Assembly (NCBI GenBank): GCA_036381595.1
Contig: DASVCN010000035.1
Coordinates: 1 to 64,000 of the forward strand
From: Trueperaceae bacterium
GTDB taxonomy: Bacteria; Deinococcota; Deinococci; Deinococcales; Trueperaceae
DNA length: 64,000 nucleotides
Direction of reading: 5' to 3'
Shown: positions 27,947-37,145 of the stretch, in pieces
Layout: every line of letters begins with the position of its first letter
How positions within the stretch are numbered: the first letter of the stretch is position 1
Program-made: the position numbers and the translations under genes
Notes under the pieces: model-generated
What the model was told of the DNA's origin: nothing
Database searches by the model: none
The model's input: only the letters and a program-made list of their open reading frames with translations

Positions 27947-30112
27947 ATGGACCGCGCCACTGACTCTACGATCTCGCTGCAGGCGGGCGAAGGGCCTCAG
28001 TACCGCACCGACCTGCTCTGGAACCTCAAGCGCCAGAGGAGCAAGGTGGTCCAGAAGTTCCTCTGGATACTGCTGGTCGTCGTGGCCGCCACCATGCTCG
28101 TGAACATCCTGCTGCTGGGCAGGGAGGCGTTCACGGTTCGAGGGCTGGTCCCCAACCTCTCCCTGCTCATCCTGCTCGGTGTGGCCATAGGACTGAACAG
28201 GCGCCACCACTTCAACGCGGCGTTGATCCTGATCATAGGAGTCATCCTGGTAGGCGCCTCCCTGCCGCTGTTCATGGTGGGCATACCGGGGAACGAGATA
28301 GCGCTCTTCCTCTTCTTCGTACCACTGGTCCTCGCCGCGCTGCTCCTGAATCGCTGGGCGCTCTACACCACGCTGACACTGACGCTGGCTGTCGTGCTGT
28401 TATCGTCACTGCTCTACGCCGCCGGCATGCTTGCGGGTGGGCCGGCAGAGGCCCGTGCCCCCTGGCTGCCGGCCGTGCAGTTCGCCATCGTCCTCTGCCT
28501 CGTCGCCTTCTTCCTCGACCGGTTCGGCGTGACGCTGCAGGAGGCGCTCCGGAACTCGGTCGAGCGTGAGGTGTCATTGCGGAACCTGACGGTTCGACAC
28601 CGGCTCACCGACGAAGCTTTGGTGGAGGAGAAGCACTTCAACGAAGTGGTGATCGACAGCCTCCCGGGGATCTTCTTCGTGGCCGATGAGAGCGGTAATC
28701 TGCTCCGCTGGAATCGGAACTTCCAGGAGGTGACGGGCTACCGGCCCGGGGAGGTGGCGAAGGTGCGCGCGAGCGATCTCGCCGCCGGTAGCGACGGCGA
28801 GGTGATCGAACGGACGCTCCAGGCGGTGTTCGCCGACGGGCAGGCCAGCGCTCAGGCGAGCTTCGTGGACCGGCAAGGGGCGAGGGTGCCGTTCCTCCTG
28901 AGCGGTACCCGGATCGAGATGAGCGGCGCCGTCTTCGCCGTGGGCGTGGGCGTCGACCGGAGCGAGATCGATGAAGCCAGGAGCAGGATCCAGACCCTCA
29001 ACGAGGAGCTGCAGGTGCGCCTCGAGCGGATCACCGCGCTGCACGAGATAGACAAGGCGATCACCGGCAGCCTCGATCTGGAGCTCACTCTCGATGTCGT
29101 GTTGCAGCAGGTGATGCGAATGCTTGCGGTGGACGCCTCCTGCATCCTGCTGTTCGAACCGAAGCGCCTGGAGTTGAGGTACGCCGCCAGCCGTGGTTTC
29201 CGTAGGAAGGGCTGGGAGAACCTGAGGTTGCGCCTGGGTGAGGGTCAGGCCGGAATCGTCGGTCTCGATCGGGAGCGCCGGTTCATCTCGGGCGCCGATC
29301 CGATGGCGGCGGCCTTCGGTACGGCCCGGCACATAGCCGGCGAGGAGTTCCATGCCTATGTGGCTGTGCCGCTCCTGGCCAAGGGTCACCTCAAGGGCGT
29401 GCTCGAGCTCTACCACCGCTCACCCTTGACGCCCGACGAGGACTGGTTCGACTTCCTCCACACGCTGGCAACCCAGGCCGCGATCGCCCTCGATGACGCC
29501 GTCATGTTTCAGGACCTCGAGAGGTCCAACCAGGAGCTGCGGCTCGCCTACGACACCACCATCGAGGGTTGGGCACGGGCGCTCGACCTGCGTGACGAGG
29601 AGACCGAGGGGCACAGCCGCCGCGTCACCGAGATGGCGCTGCGGCTGGCCCAGCGGATGGGGGTGCCGGACGACGAGCTGGTCCACATGCGCCGCGGGGC
29701 CCTGCTTCACGACATCGGCAAGATGGGCGTACCCGACGGGATACTCCTCAAGCCGGCCGAGCTGACCGTCGAGGAGCGCGAGATCATGAAGCGTCACACC
29801 ACCTACGCCTTCGAGCTGCTCAGCCCGATAGCATTCCTGCGGCCGGTTCTCGACATCCCCTACTGCCACCACGAACGGTGGGACGGCAGCGGCTACCCGC
29901 GCGGCCTCTCGGGCTTCCAGATACCCCTGGCTGCCCGGATCTTCTCCGTCGTGGACGTTTTCGACGCCCTCACCAGCGACCGTCCTTACCGCTCCGCATG
30001 GAGCGAGGACGATGCTCTGGCTAACGTCGAAGAGCAGTCGGGGAGGCAGTTCGATCCGGAGGTGGTCGAGGCGTTCCTTTCGATGATCGCCGAGCGGCCT
30101 AGCGATGGCTGA
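27947..30112 (+). CDS. Membrane PAS-GAF-HD-GYP c-di-GMP phosphodiesterase
   Basis: This 721-aa sensor has about six transmembrane helices in residues ~35-190 and a short coiled linker. A PAS domain (~225-335, VIDSLPGIFFVADESGNLLRWN...) and a GAF domain (~365-525, LDVVLQQVMRMLAVDASCILLF...) follow. The HD-GYP domain (~535-715) carries HSRRV, the HD pair in LLHDIGK, the second metal histidines in RHTTYAF and CHHERW, and the GYP loop DGSGYPRGL. HD-GYP enzymes hydrolyse c-di-GMP, so this protein lowers the messenger in response to an unknown signal. It is divergent from the AraC operon. Confidence 0.92.
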   Translation: MDRATDSTISLQAGEGPQYRTDLLWNLKRQRSKVVQKFLWILLVVVAATMLVNILLLGREAFTVRGLVPNLSLLILLGVAIGLNRRHHFNAALILIIGVILVGASLPLFMVGIPGNEIALFLFFVPLVLAALLLNRWALYTTLTLTLAVVLLSSLLYAAGMLAGGPAEARAPWLPAVQFAIVLCLVAFFLDRFGVTLQEALRNSVEREVSLRNLTVRHRLTDEALVEEKHFNEVVIDSLPGIFFVADESGNLLRWNRNFQEVTGYRPGEVAKVRASDLAAGSDGEVIERTLQAVFADGQASAQASFVDRQGARVPFLLSGTRIEMSGAVFAVGVGVDRSEIDEARSRIQTLNEELQVRLERITALHEIDKAITGSLDLELTLDVVLQQVMRMLAVDASCILLFEPKRLELRYAASRGFRRKGWENLRLRLGEGQAGIVGLDRERRFISGADPMAAAFGTARHIAGEEFHAYVAVPLLAKGHLKGVLELYHRSPLTPDEDWFDFLHTLATQAAIALDDAVMFQDLERSNQELRLAYDTTIEGWARALDLRDEETEGHSRRVTEMALRLAQRMGVPDDELVHMRRGALLHDIGKMGVPDGILLKPAELTVEEREIMKRHTTYAFELLSPIAFLRPVLDIPYCHHERWDGSGYPRGLSGFQIPLAARIFSVVDVFDALTSDRPYRSAWSEDDALANVEEQSGRQFDPEVVEAFLSMIAERPSDG

Positions 30113-30139
30113 AGGTTGTAGCGCCTTCGACCCGCCTGC

Positions 30140-32170
30140 CTAGGCCACCGCCTTCTCCGCCTCCTGGAACTGCGCCTGATAGAGGGCCGCGTAGGCTCCG
30201 CTCGCGGCGACCAACCGATCGTGGCTGCCTTGTTCGACGATCCGCCCCTCTTCCATGACCACGATCAGGTCGGCGTCACGGATGGTCGAGAGTCGGTGGG
30301 CGATGACGAAGCTCGTGCGTGTGCCCCTGAGAGCCGACATCGCATGCTGCACCAGCAGCTCCGTGCGGGTGTCGACCGAACTGGTGGCCTCATCGAGGAT
30401 CAGAAGCGCCGGATTGGCGAGGAACGCACGGGCGATGGTGATGAGCTGCTTCTCGCCGGCGCTCACGCGGCCGCCCTCGTCGTCGATGACGGTGTCGTAG
30501 CCGTCAGGAAGGCTGTGCACGAAGCGGTCGACGAATGCGGCCTTGGCCGCCTCGACGATCTCGTCCTCGCTGGCTTCGGGCCGCCCGTAAGCGATGTTGT
30601 CGCGGATGGTGCCACGGAAGAGCCAGCTGTCCTGCAGCACCATACCGATCTTCGAACGCAACTCTTCGCGGCGCATGGTGGCGATGTCGATCCCGTCGAG
30701 GGTTATCCGCCCCGAATCGAGCTCGTAGAAGCGCATCAGCAGGTTGACCAGCGTGGTCTTGCCGGCGCCGGTCGGGCCGACGATGGCCACCGTCTGCCCC
30801 GGTTCGGCGACCAGGGAGAGGTCCTCGATCAGGGGCCGCTCCTCTTCGTAACGGAACGACACGTGCTCGAACGCCACCCGGCCGACAGTGGGCGCGTCGA
30901 GCGAGGGCAGATGTTCCTCGGGCGACTCCTCCTCTGCGTCGAGCAGTTCGAAGACCCGCTCGGCCGAGGCCACGCCCGACTGAAGCAGGTTGACCATGGC
31001 CGCGATCTGGGTGACCGGTTGGGTGAACTGGCGCGAGTACTGGATGAACGCCTGCACCTCGCCCAGGGTGATGGTGCCGTTCGCTACCCGCAAGCCGCCC
31101 ATCACGGCTATGACGGCATAGTTTAGGTTACCGATGAACATCGTCAGCGGCATGATCAGTCCGGAGAGGAACTGCGCCCTGTAGCTGGCCTGGTATAGCT
31201 CGTCGTTCTCCCGTTCGAAGGCCTCCTGCACCTCGCGCTGGCGGCCGAACACCTTCACCAGAGCGTGGCCCGTGTACGCCTCCTCGACCTGTGAGTTGAG
31301 GGTGCCGGTGCTGCGCCACTGGGAGATGAACTGCTTGCCTGACCGGGTCATCACCAGCATCGCCACCACCATCGTCGCCGGGATGGTGGCGAGTGCGACC
31401 AGGGTGAGGGTCGGTGAGATCGAGAACATCATGACCAGCACGAAGACGACGGTGAGGGCAGAGGTGAGCATCTGGCTCATCGTCTGCTGCAGGCTCTGCG
31501 AGATGTTGTCGATGTCGTTGGTAACCCTGCTGAGCAGTTCGCCACGCGGTTGCCGGTCGAAGTAGCGCAGGGGCAGGTCGTTGAGTTTCTCCTCGACCGA
31601 CTGGCGCAAGCGGTAGACGGTGCCTTGCACGACGTCGTTGAGCAAGTAGCCCTGGAGGAACTGAAGCAGGGATGCGCCCAGGTAGATGGCCAGGACGATC
31701 AGCAGGACCTGGCCGACTGCCGAGAAGTCGACTCCCACCCCTGGAGTGAAGTCGATGCCGGAGAGGAGACTGCCTATCTGATCCTGGCCCCGAGCCCTAG
31801 CGGCGGCTATCGCCTGCTCGCGGCTGATGCCGGCAGGCATCTGCTGGCCTACGATGCCCGCGAAGATCAGGTTCGTGGCGGTGCCGAGTACGCGCGGGCC
31901 CACCGACATCAGCGCCACGGCTATCACTCCGAACAGGATCACGAACGATACCTTCAGTCGCTCGGTGCGCAGGAGGCCAAGCAACCGCCTCAGGGAGGGA
32001 CCGAAGTTCAGCGGTTTCTGCCCCACGGTAGCGCCGGGGCCGAACATGCCCGGGCTGCGGATGCGTTCTGTCTTCTCCATCGCCTTGGGGTTCTTGGGGT
32101 CCGCCTTGGGGCTCTTGGGGCCAGCCTTGGCGCTCTTGCGATCCGCTTTAGGGTTCTTCGGATCGCTCAT
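30140..32170 (-). CDS. ABC exporter subunit with Lys/Pro-rich N-terminal repeats (canonical half)
   Basis: This 676-aa half-transporter has six transmembrane helices (residues ~75-370) and a nucleotide-binding domain (~420-660): Walker A VGPTGAGKTT, Walker B LLILDEATS with catalytic Glu, and a divergent signature VSAGEKQ in place of LSGGQ. The first ~30 residues repeat a DPKNPKAD/AGPKSPKAD-type motif (about four copies of 8 residues), not usual in the family. It overlaps its partner by 4 bp. Together they make a heterodimeric drug/lipid exporter of the TM287/288 or BmrCD type. The variant signature here and the degenerate Walker B in the partner fall into the same ATP site. Confidence 0.92.
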   Translation of the reverse strand: MSDPKNPKADRKSAKAGPKSPKADPKNPKAMEKTERIRSPGMFGPGATVGQKPLNFGPSLRRLLGLLRTERLKVSFVILFGVIAVALMSVGPRVLGTATNLIFAGIVGQQMPAGISREQAIAAARARGQDQIGSLLSGIDFTPGVGVDFSAVGQVLLIVLAIYLGASLLQFLQGYLLNDVVQGTVYRLRQSVEEKLNDLPLRYFDRQPRGELLSRVTNDIDNISQSLQQTMSQMLTSALTVVFVLVMMFSISPTLTLVALATIPATMVVAMLVMTRSGKQFISQWRSTGTLNSQVEEAYTGHALVKVFGRQREVQEAFERENDELYQASYRAQFLSGLIMPLTMFIGNLNYAVIAVMGGLRVANGTITLGEVQAFIQYSRQFTQPVTQIAAMVNLLQSGVASAERVFELLDAEEESPEEHLPSLDAPTVGRVAFEHVSFRYEEERPLIEDLSLVAEPGQTVAIVGPTGAGKTTLVNLLMRFYELDSGRITLDGIDIATMRREELRSKIGMVLQDSWLFRGTIRDNIAYGRPEASEDEIVEAAKAAFVDRFVHSLPDGYDTVIDDEGGRVSAGEKQLITIARAFLANPALLILDEATSSVDTRTELLVQHAMSALRGTRTSFVIAHRLSTIRDADLIVVMEEGRIVEQGSHDRLVAASGAYAALYQAQFQEAEKAVA

Positions 32171-33891
32171 GCCGCCACCTGTTTCTGCGACTCGGCGATC
32201 TCACGGTAGACCTCGTTGGTCCGCAGCAGCTCCTCATGCGTGCCGCTGCCCACGATGGCGCCATCCTCCAGAACCAGGATCCGCTGGGCGTTGACTATCG
32301 TCGCCACCCGCTGGGCAACGATGAGCACCGTTGCGTCTCGGGTTTCCGGGGCCAGAGCGCGGCGTAGTCGGGCGTCCGTGGCCACGTCGAGCGCCGAGAA
32401 GGAGTCGTCGAACAGGTAGATGGCGGGCTTCCGTACGAGCGCTCGGGCTATCGCCAGCCGCTGGCGCTGGCCGCCGGAGACGTTGGTCCCGCCCTGGGCG
32501 ATGGGCGACTCGAGCCCTTCTGGCATCGCTGCGACGAACTCCTTCGCCTGGGCTATCTCGAGCGCCGTCCACATCTCCTCCTCGCTGGCATCGGGTTTCC
32601 CATAGCGGAGGTTGCTGGCTACCGTTCCCGAGAAGAGATAGGCCTTCTGTGGCACCAGACCGACCAGCGACCAGAGCGCCTCCGGGTCGTACTCCCGCAC
32701 GTCCTGACCGTCGACCAGTACCCGACCCCGGGTGACGTCCATCAAGCGGGGTATGAGGTTGAGAAGGGTCGTCTTGCCGGCGCCCGTGGAGCCGATGATC
32801 GCTACCGTCTCGCCCGGACTCGCCTCGAAGCTGACGTTGGCAAGCACCGGCTTCGAGGCGCCCGGGTAGCTGAAGCTCACGTGCTCGAACTGGAGCAACC
32901 CCTTGCCGCGGCCAGCCCGGCCGGCCGGCGGCGGCACGACGCTCGGTTCGGTCTCGAGAACCTCGCCGATCCGCTCGGCGGAGACCGAAGCGCGCGGCAG
33001 CACCATGAAGAGCATGGTCGACATCATCACCGACATGAGGATCAGGATCAGATAGCTGATGTAGGCGGTCAGGGAGCCTATCTGCATGGCGCCACTCGCG
33101 ATGCGGAGGCCGCCGAACCAGAGCACGGCGACGGTGGAGGCGTTGAGCACCAGCATCACCACGGGGAACATCGCTGCCATCCAGCGGCCCACATAGAGGG
33201 CGACATCGGTGAGCTCCTCGTTGGCCTTCTCGAAGCGAGCCTCTTCGTGCGGCTCGCGTACGAACGCCCGGATCACCCTGATGCCCGAAATCTGCTCGCG
33301 CATCACCTCGTTTATCCTGTCGATCCGCTTCTGCATGGCGCGAAAACCGGGCACCATGCGAACGGCGATGAACGCGATGGCACCCGCCAGGATCGGCACT
33401 GCCACGGCGACCAGCCAGGAGAGGCCGGCGTCCTCGCGGATGGCCATCGCTATCCCGCCGATCATCATGATGGGGGCCCGGACGAGCATGGTGAACACCA
33501 TCAGCAACAACATCTGGACCTGCTGAACGTCGTTGGTGTTGCGGGTGATGAGCGAGGGCGGCCCGAAACCCGCCACCTCGCGGCTCGAGAAGTCGCTCAC
33601 CCTGCTGAAGACCGCCGAACGGATGTCGCGCCCAACGGCCATCGCCGTGCGCGCACCGAAGAACACGGCGACGATGGTACAGACGATCTGCACCAGCGAC
33701 ACGACGAGCATCCAGCCGCCCTGCCGGAGGATGTAGGCGGTATCGCCCTGGACCACGCCCTTGTCGATGATGTCGGCGTTGATGCTGGGGAGGAGCAGCG
33801 CCCCTAGCGTCGCGACCAGCTGAAGCCCCACGATCAGCCAGATCAGTCGGGTGTATGGCTGGGCGTATTTGCGCAATATCCGAAGGAGCAT
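32167..33891 (-). CDS. ABC exporter subunit with degenerate ATP site
   Basis: This 574-aa half-transporter has six transmembrane helices (~15-300) and an NBD with Walker A IGSTGAGKTT and a normal signature VSGGQRQR. Walker B reads IYLFDDSFSALD: the catalytic glutamate after the Walker B aspartate is replaced by Asp. That is the hallmark of the degenerate half in heterodimeric exporters. The start overlaps the TetR stop by one base and the end overlaps the partner by 4 bp, so all three genes are one operon under the TetR operator at 34506-34521. The substrate is unknown. Confidence 0.92.
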   Translation of the reverse strand: MLLRILRKYAQPYTRLIWLIVGLQLVATLGALLLPSINADIIDKGVVQGDTAYILRQGGWMLVVSLVQIVCTIVAVFFGARTAMAVGRDIRSAVFSRVSDFSSREVAGFGPPSLITRNTNDVQQVQMLLLMVFTMLVRAPIMMIGGIAMAIREDAGLSWLVAVAVPILAGAIAFIAVRMVPGFRAMQKRIDRINEVMREQISGIRVIRAFVREPHEEARFEKANEELTDVALYVGRWMAAMFPVVMLVLNASTVAVLWFGGLRIASGAMQIGSLTAYISYLILILMSVMMSTMLFMVLPRASVSAERIGEVLETEPSVVPPPAGRAGRGKGLLQFEHVSFSYPGASKPVLANVSFEASPGETVAIIGSTGAGKTTLLNLIPRLMDVTRGRVLVDGQDVREYDPEALWSLVGLVPQKAYLFSGTVASNLRYGKPDASEEEMWTALEIAQAKEFVAAMPEGLESPIAQGGTNVSGGQRQRLAIARALVRKPAIYLFDDSFSALDVATDARLRRALAPETRDATVLIVAQRVATIVNAQRILVLEDGAIVGSGTHEELLRTNEVYREIAESQKQVAA

Positions 33892-34490
33892 CAGTTTTCC
33901 TCTGCGTTCCCGACGACGCCGCGCAGCACGATGTCGACGATCTCATCCAGTTCGAGTGGTGGGAGCGGGCCGATGGGCCGGCGGCTGGCGAAAAGCAGTG
34001 CGTAGAACGCAGATGCCGACTTTCGCGGCTCGGCGCGAAGAGTGGCCCGATGCGGCTCGAAGATCCGGGTTAGACCCTCGTGCGCCGCGGCGCTCCACTC
34101 GAGGACGAAGGCAGGTGGTCCCGAAGTGCGCTTCTTGCCCGGCCCAAGGGCGCGCAACACGCCGGCGAGGCTGGCGACCTCCTCCGATCTGGCGGTGATG
34201 ACCCTGGCCGCTTCGAGCATCTGCGATTCGAGGCTGCTCGAGCTGTCGATGCGGCGCAGGCCCTCCTTCATCGGGGCCGGATCGAGACGGTATTCGATGG
34301 CGGCCAGTATCAGCGCCTGCTTGTCGGGGAAGACAGTGAATAGAGTTCCTTCCGCTACTCCTGCGGCGCGAGCGAGTTCGCGCGTTGAAACGGTCGCTCC
34401 CTCCTCGACGAGCAGCGGCAGAACGGCTTCGATGATGGCTTTTCGGCGCTCGTCGGGCGGCAGCGGTTCGGCGCGACTCTTCTTCGGCAC
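33891..34490 (-). CDS. TetR-family repressor of the ABC exporter operon
   Basis: This 199-aa protein starts with GTG (34490), with a -10 TAGACT 6 nt upstream and no Shine-Dalgarno, so it is leaderless. The N-terminal HTH is typical: AIIEAVLPLLVEEGATVSTRELARAAGVAEGTLFTVFPDKQALI. The C-terminal ligand domain is generic. A perfect 16-bp palindrome (GAGTGAGC/GCTCACTC) overlaps its promoter just upstream of the -10, a TetR-type operator. It is the first gene of tetR-ABC-ABC; the simplest model is drug-induced derepression of the exporter. Confidence 0.9.
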   Translation of the reverse strand: MPKKSRAEPLPPDERRKAIIEAVLPLLVEEGATVSTRELARAAGVAEGTLFTVFPDKQALILAAIEYRLDPAPMKEGLRRIDSSSSLESQMLEAARVITARSEEVASLAGVLRALGPGKKRTSGPPAFVLEWSAAAHEGLTRIFEPHRATLRAEPRKSASAFYALLFASRRPIGPLPPLELDEIVDIVLRGVVGNAEEN

Positions 34491-34496
34491 CCCGGC

Positions 34497-34521
34497 AGTC
34501 TAAGTGAGTGAGCGCTCACTC
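34497..34521 (-). promoter_or_regulatory. Leaderless promoter -10 and TetR operator
   Basis: On the minus strand, TAGACT (34497-34502) stands 6 nt before the GTG start of the TetR gene. GAGTGAGCGCTCACTC (34506-34521) is a perfect 16-bp palindrome placed 3 bp upstream of that -10, inside the -10/-35 spacer. TGAGTGA-type inverted repeats are common TetR operators. Confidence 0.8.
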
Positions 34522-34581
34522 GGAAGACGGTTGCGATACATTCGCTGCTCGTCGGCGTGCCGGCGGCTCTCTCGTCCTGGA

Positions 34582-35568
34582 CTACTTCAGCTTCTTGCTC
34601 ATGTCGATCTCGGCCGTTCCCCGCTCGAAGCCGAGCATCTCGTTGATGCTGAGCATCGGCCGGTTGCCCGACTCGTTGTCGGTCTTTATCCCTGGCGCGC
34701 CCACTTGCCGGGCGTACTCGATCCCGCGTAGCTTCAGCGCCAGCGCGATGCCGCGGCGCCGGTACTCCCGGCGCACGCCGGTGAGGCCGGTCTTCAGGTA
34801 GGCAGCCGCATGCGACTTCCACAGGGCCGAGGTGCCCGCGTATCGTCCGGTCTCGCTGTCTATCGCGATGAAGTACGCTTCCGGGATCCGGTTGATGCTC
34901 TTCCGGCGGTTCTCGACGAACCGTTCGAACGGCTCCGGCGTGAAGGGGTCCGGTACCGGTACGTCCATCGTGATCTCGTTCAGCATCTCGTACAGCTTCC
35001 GTTCGAAGTCGGCCTCACCGGCCAGGTCGGCCTCGCTCCTGATCACGATGCCGCCCGCCGCGACCTTCTCGATGACCCGCTCGTAAGGCGCGGGGTCGAA
35101 CTTCTGCACGTCGAGGTACGACTCCCAGAAGCGCATCCGCTCCTCGAACCCGCGCTGCCTCAAGAACTTCAGACCGTCGGGCTGGTTCTCGTAGGCGACG
35201 TTGGTGAGGCGGATGGGGTCGTGCGGGGTGATCTCGGCGAGCGTCTTCTCGTAGAGGGCGCTCCCTATCCCCCTGCGGCGGAAGTCGGGGTGCACCGCCA
35301 GGCTGAAGTAGAGCTTCTGCGGGTGATACATGCCCGGCCAGTGGCCGTACCAGAGGTGGGCCGCGATCCTGCCATCCTCCAGTTCGGCGACGAAGTGCCG
35401 GTTGAGATACTTCGGATCGGGGTTGTTCGACTCGTCCCACGTCTTCAGCTCCTCCACGGTCACCGGCCGGTCGGGGTAGGAGGCGTTGTGCACCTCGGCC
35501 CGACCGGGATAGTCGCGGATACGGTCGAACTCTCGAACCGTGAATGGTAGCTGTCCGAAGAGAGCCAT
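34582..35568 (-). CDS. Tandem GNAT-family N-acetyltransferase
   Basis: This 328-aa protein carries two GNAT-like halves. The first (residues ~1-150) has the acetyl-CoA loop FRRRGIGSALYEKTLAEI after YFSLAVHPD. The second (~165-325) has LTGVRREYRRRGIALALKLRGIEYA and ends with DNESGNRPMLSINEMLGFERG. Two complete R/Q-x-x-G-x-G/A loops suggest both halves bind CoA. The acceptor is unknown; similar double GNATs act on small molecules or antibiotics. The gene is upstream of the TetR operon on the same strand but separated from it by ~90 bp containing the operator. Confidence 0.85.
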   Translation of the reverse strand: MALFGQLPFTVREFDRIRDYPGRAEVHNASYPDRPVTVEELKTWDESNNPDPKYLNRHFVAELEDGRIAAHLWYGHWPGMYHPQKLYFSLAVHPDFRRRGIGSALYEKTLAEITPHDPIRLTNVAYENQPDGLKFLRQRGFEERMRFWESYLDVQKFDPAPYERVIEKVAAGGIVIRSEADLAGEADFERKLYEMLNEITMDVPVPDPFTPEPFERFVENRRKSINRIPEAYFIAIDSETGRYAGTSALWKSHAAAYLKTGLTGVRREYRRRGIALALKLRGIEYARQVGAPGIKTDNESGNRPMLSINEMLGFERGTAEIDMSKKLK

Positions 35569-35795
35569 AAGGGACTCCGATTCTACTCGCCAGCGCTCCC
35601 CTCAGGTGGCGGACGGGACAGCGAGCGCGAGGCGCGCGGTCGGGCGATCGGAGGTCCTTGCGAACGAATGCGCGCGAATATGGGGGCCTCTCTGGGGAGA
35701 AAGCTGTTCCTAATCCCGGGCACCGTAGCCACCGGATCGAGCCGAAGCGTTCGTACTCGGCCTGGGAGCCTGCCTCGGTGGCCGACAGTGGTAGC

Positions 35796-35811
35796 ATAGG
35801 TACAGACCTAT
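35796..35811. promoter_or_regulatory. Inverted repeat over the start codon of the ArsR-type gene
   Basis: ATAGGT (35796-35801) and ACCTAT (35806-35811) form a perfect 6-bp inverted repeat that overlaps the first two bases of the ATG. TAGCAT (35793-35798) could be the -10. There is no Shine-Dalgarno. Autorepression by the encoded regulator is plausible. Confidence 0.5.
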
Positions 35812-36826
35812 GGAACCGAACTCGATCCTTTCATTCAGCACCGGCACTCGTAGCGGAGAGGTGCGAGTCGCTGCCCCATCCCCGGTCCTGGACCTGATCT
35901 TCTCCTGCTACTACCTGCGTGGCCTGACCACGCTGCGCCGAGAGCCGCTCGCCTGGGCGGAGGAGTTGCGGCGAACCGCACCGGAGCTCGCCACTGCCGC
36001 TGCTGACCTCGCCGGGGAGGGCGGAAGGGCTCGCTCCCTCTTCGCAGTGGCTCTGGAACTCGGCTTCGCGGCCGATGAGACGCCGCGTCGCTTCCTGAGC
36101 GCGTTGCCCGACCTTCCCCGTCTGCTCGAGGAGCTGGGCGCCGGCGACCACCCGCACCAGGACGACGACCCTCCCCCGTGGCAGGACGACCCGCCGGACG
36201 CGGCCTGGTCCGGGCGAGTTGCCGACCTGCTGGAGCGACTCTGGGCGGAGCTGCTGCCCACCTGGGAAGAGGGTGGACTGGCTGCAGCGCAGGCGGCGGC
36301 GCAGGAGGTGAACTCGGCGCTGGCAGAGCATGGAGACGTGCTGAAGGCGTTGCCTCGACACCACTTCTCCCAGTTCGAGGACATGAGCGGCAGCCTGCGA
36401 GACTCTTTCGCGAAGGGCCGGCTGCGCATAGTCCCGCTCGCTTTTGCGGAGGGTGGCGGCTTCCACCTGATAGGTGACAGGGTCACTGCCGTCGGGTTCG
36501 GGCTCCACGGCGAGCGGGTCCACGAGGTGATCGAAAGACGAGTGGCCGAAGCTGTTGTGGGCGCGAAGGCCTTGGCCGACCCGACTCGACTGATGCTGCT
36601 GAGCTTGATAGTCCGTTACCGAACTATGCCAATGACCGTCGGAGACCTGGCTAATCAGCTGTCCGTCACGCAACCCACGGTGTCTGGCCACCTCAAGCTC
36701 CTGCGGGAGGCGGGTCTGATCACTACCGATAAGAAGGGGAACAAGTCGTTCCCCAAGCCGGTAGAGGGAGCGGTTAAGAAGGTACTGGACACCCTTTCGG
36801 AGGCCCTGGTAGACGAAGTAAGCTGA
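35810..36826 (+). CDS. ArsR-type winged-helix regulator with large N-terminal domain
   Basis: In this 338-aa protein the C-terminal ~90 residues are the DNA-binding part: AKALADPTRLMLLSLIV, then the recognition helix LANQLSVTQPTVSGHLKLLREAGLI and a wing KKGNKSFP. The first ~230 residues are helical and Ala/Leu-rich (a DUF5937-like architecture). No metal-binding cysteine pair is visible, so a metal signal is unlikely. It is immediately upstream of the 56-aa gene, whose promoter holds another palindrome. Start at ATG 35810, with no ribosome site. Confidence 0.82.
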   Translation: MEPNSILSFSTGTRSGEVRVAAPSPVLDLIFSCYYLRGLTTLRREPLAWAEELRRTAPELATAAADLAGEGGRARSLFAVALELGFAADETPRRFLSALPDLPRLLEELGAGDHPHQDDDPPPWQDDPPDAAWSGRVADLLERLWAELLPTWEEGGLAAAQAAAQEVNSALAEHGDVLKALPRHHFSQFEDMSGSLRDSFAKGRLRIVPLAFAEGGGFHLIGDRVTAVGFGLHGERVHEVIERRVAEAVVGAKALADPTRLMLLSLIVRYRTMPMTVGDLANQLSVTQPTVSGHLKLLREAGLITTDKKGNKSFPKPVEGAVKKVLDTLSEALVDEVS

Positions 36827-36843
36827 CTATTGGCAAGGACCTA

Positions 36844-36873
36844 TTGACAAGTATCGGCAGCATCCGATAGAGT
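36844..36873 (+). promoter_or_regulatory. Promoter with palindromic operator in its spacer
   Basis: A consensus -35 TTGACA (36844-36849) and a -10 TAGAGT (36868-36873) are 18 bp apart. Between them lies the perfect inverted repeat TATCGG (36852-36857)/CCGATA (36864-36869). Position and symmetry fit repression by the ArsR-type protein encoded just upstream. Confidence 0.65.
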
Positions 36874-36893
36874 TGTTGCATAGGAGGTTGCCA

Positions 36894-37064
36894 ATGTTAG
36901 TACATCCCGATGCTTACTTCTCCAACGCCCTCGTCGAACACCGCCGCACTATCGAATCGACGCGCCCTGCAAAGGGAGGCCGCGGCCTCGGCGGTGAACC
37001 GGTGTCCAGTCACTATCGGCAAGAGAGGTCCCGTCGCAAGGCGTTCCGCATCGCCCACACCTGA
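36894..37064 (+). CDS. 56-residue basic protein
   Basis: ATG 36894 follows AGGAGG (36882-36887) at a good distance, with its own promoter 20 bp further upstream. The start signals are therefore stronger than for many larger genes here. The product begins MLVHPDAYFSNALVEHRRTIE and ends with a basic tail (HYRQERSRRKAFRIAHT). From memory, many actinobacterial and Chloroflexi genomes hold tiny proteins starting ML-hydrophobic-HPE/HPD followed by an Arg-rich helix, of unknown role, often near ArsR-type regulators. No domain can be named. Confidence 0.6.
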   Translation: MLVHPDAYFSNALVEHRRTIESTRPAKGGRGLGGEPVSSHYRQERSRRKAFRIAHT

Positions 37065-37133
37065 GCCGGGCCCCGATGAATCACGAACTGGTCCCCTGAA
37101 GCCGGAGGCGGAAACGACCTCCGGCGCTTCGTC

Positions 37134-37139
37134 TACGAT
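37134..37139 (+). promoter_or_regulatory. Leaderless -10 element
   Basis: TACGAT stands exactly 6 nt before the GTG start at 37146 and no Shine-Dalgarno is present, so transcription should begin at or beside the start codon. No clear -35 is visible. Confidence 0.55.
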
Positions 37140-37145
37140 TCGGGG

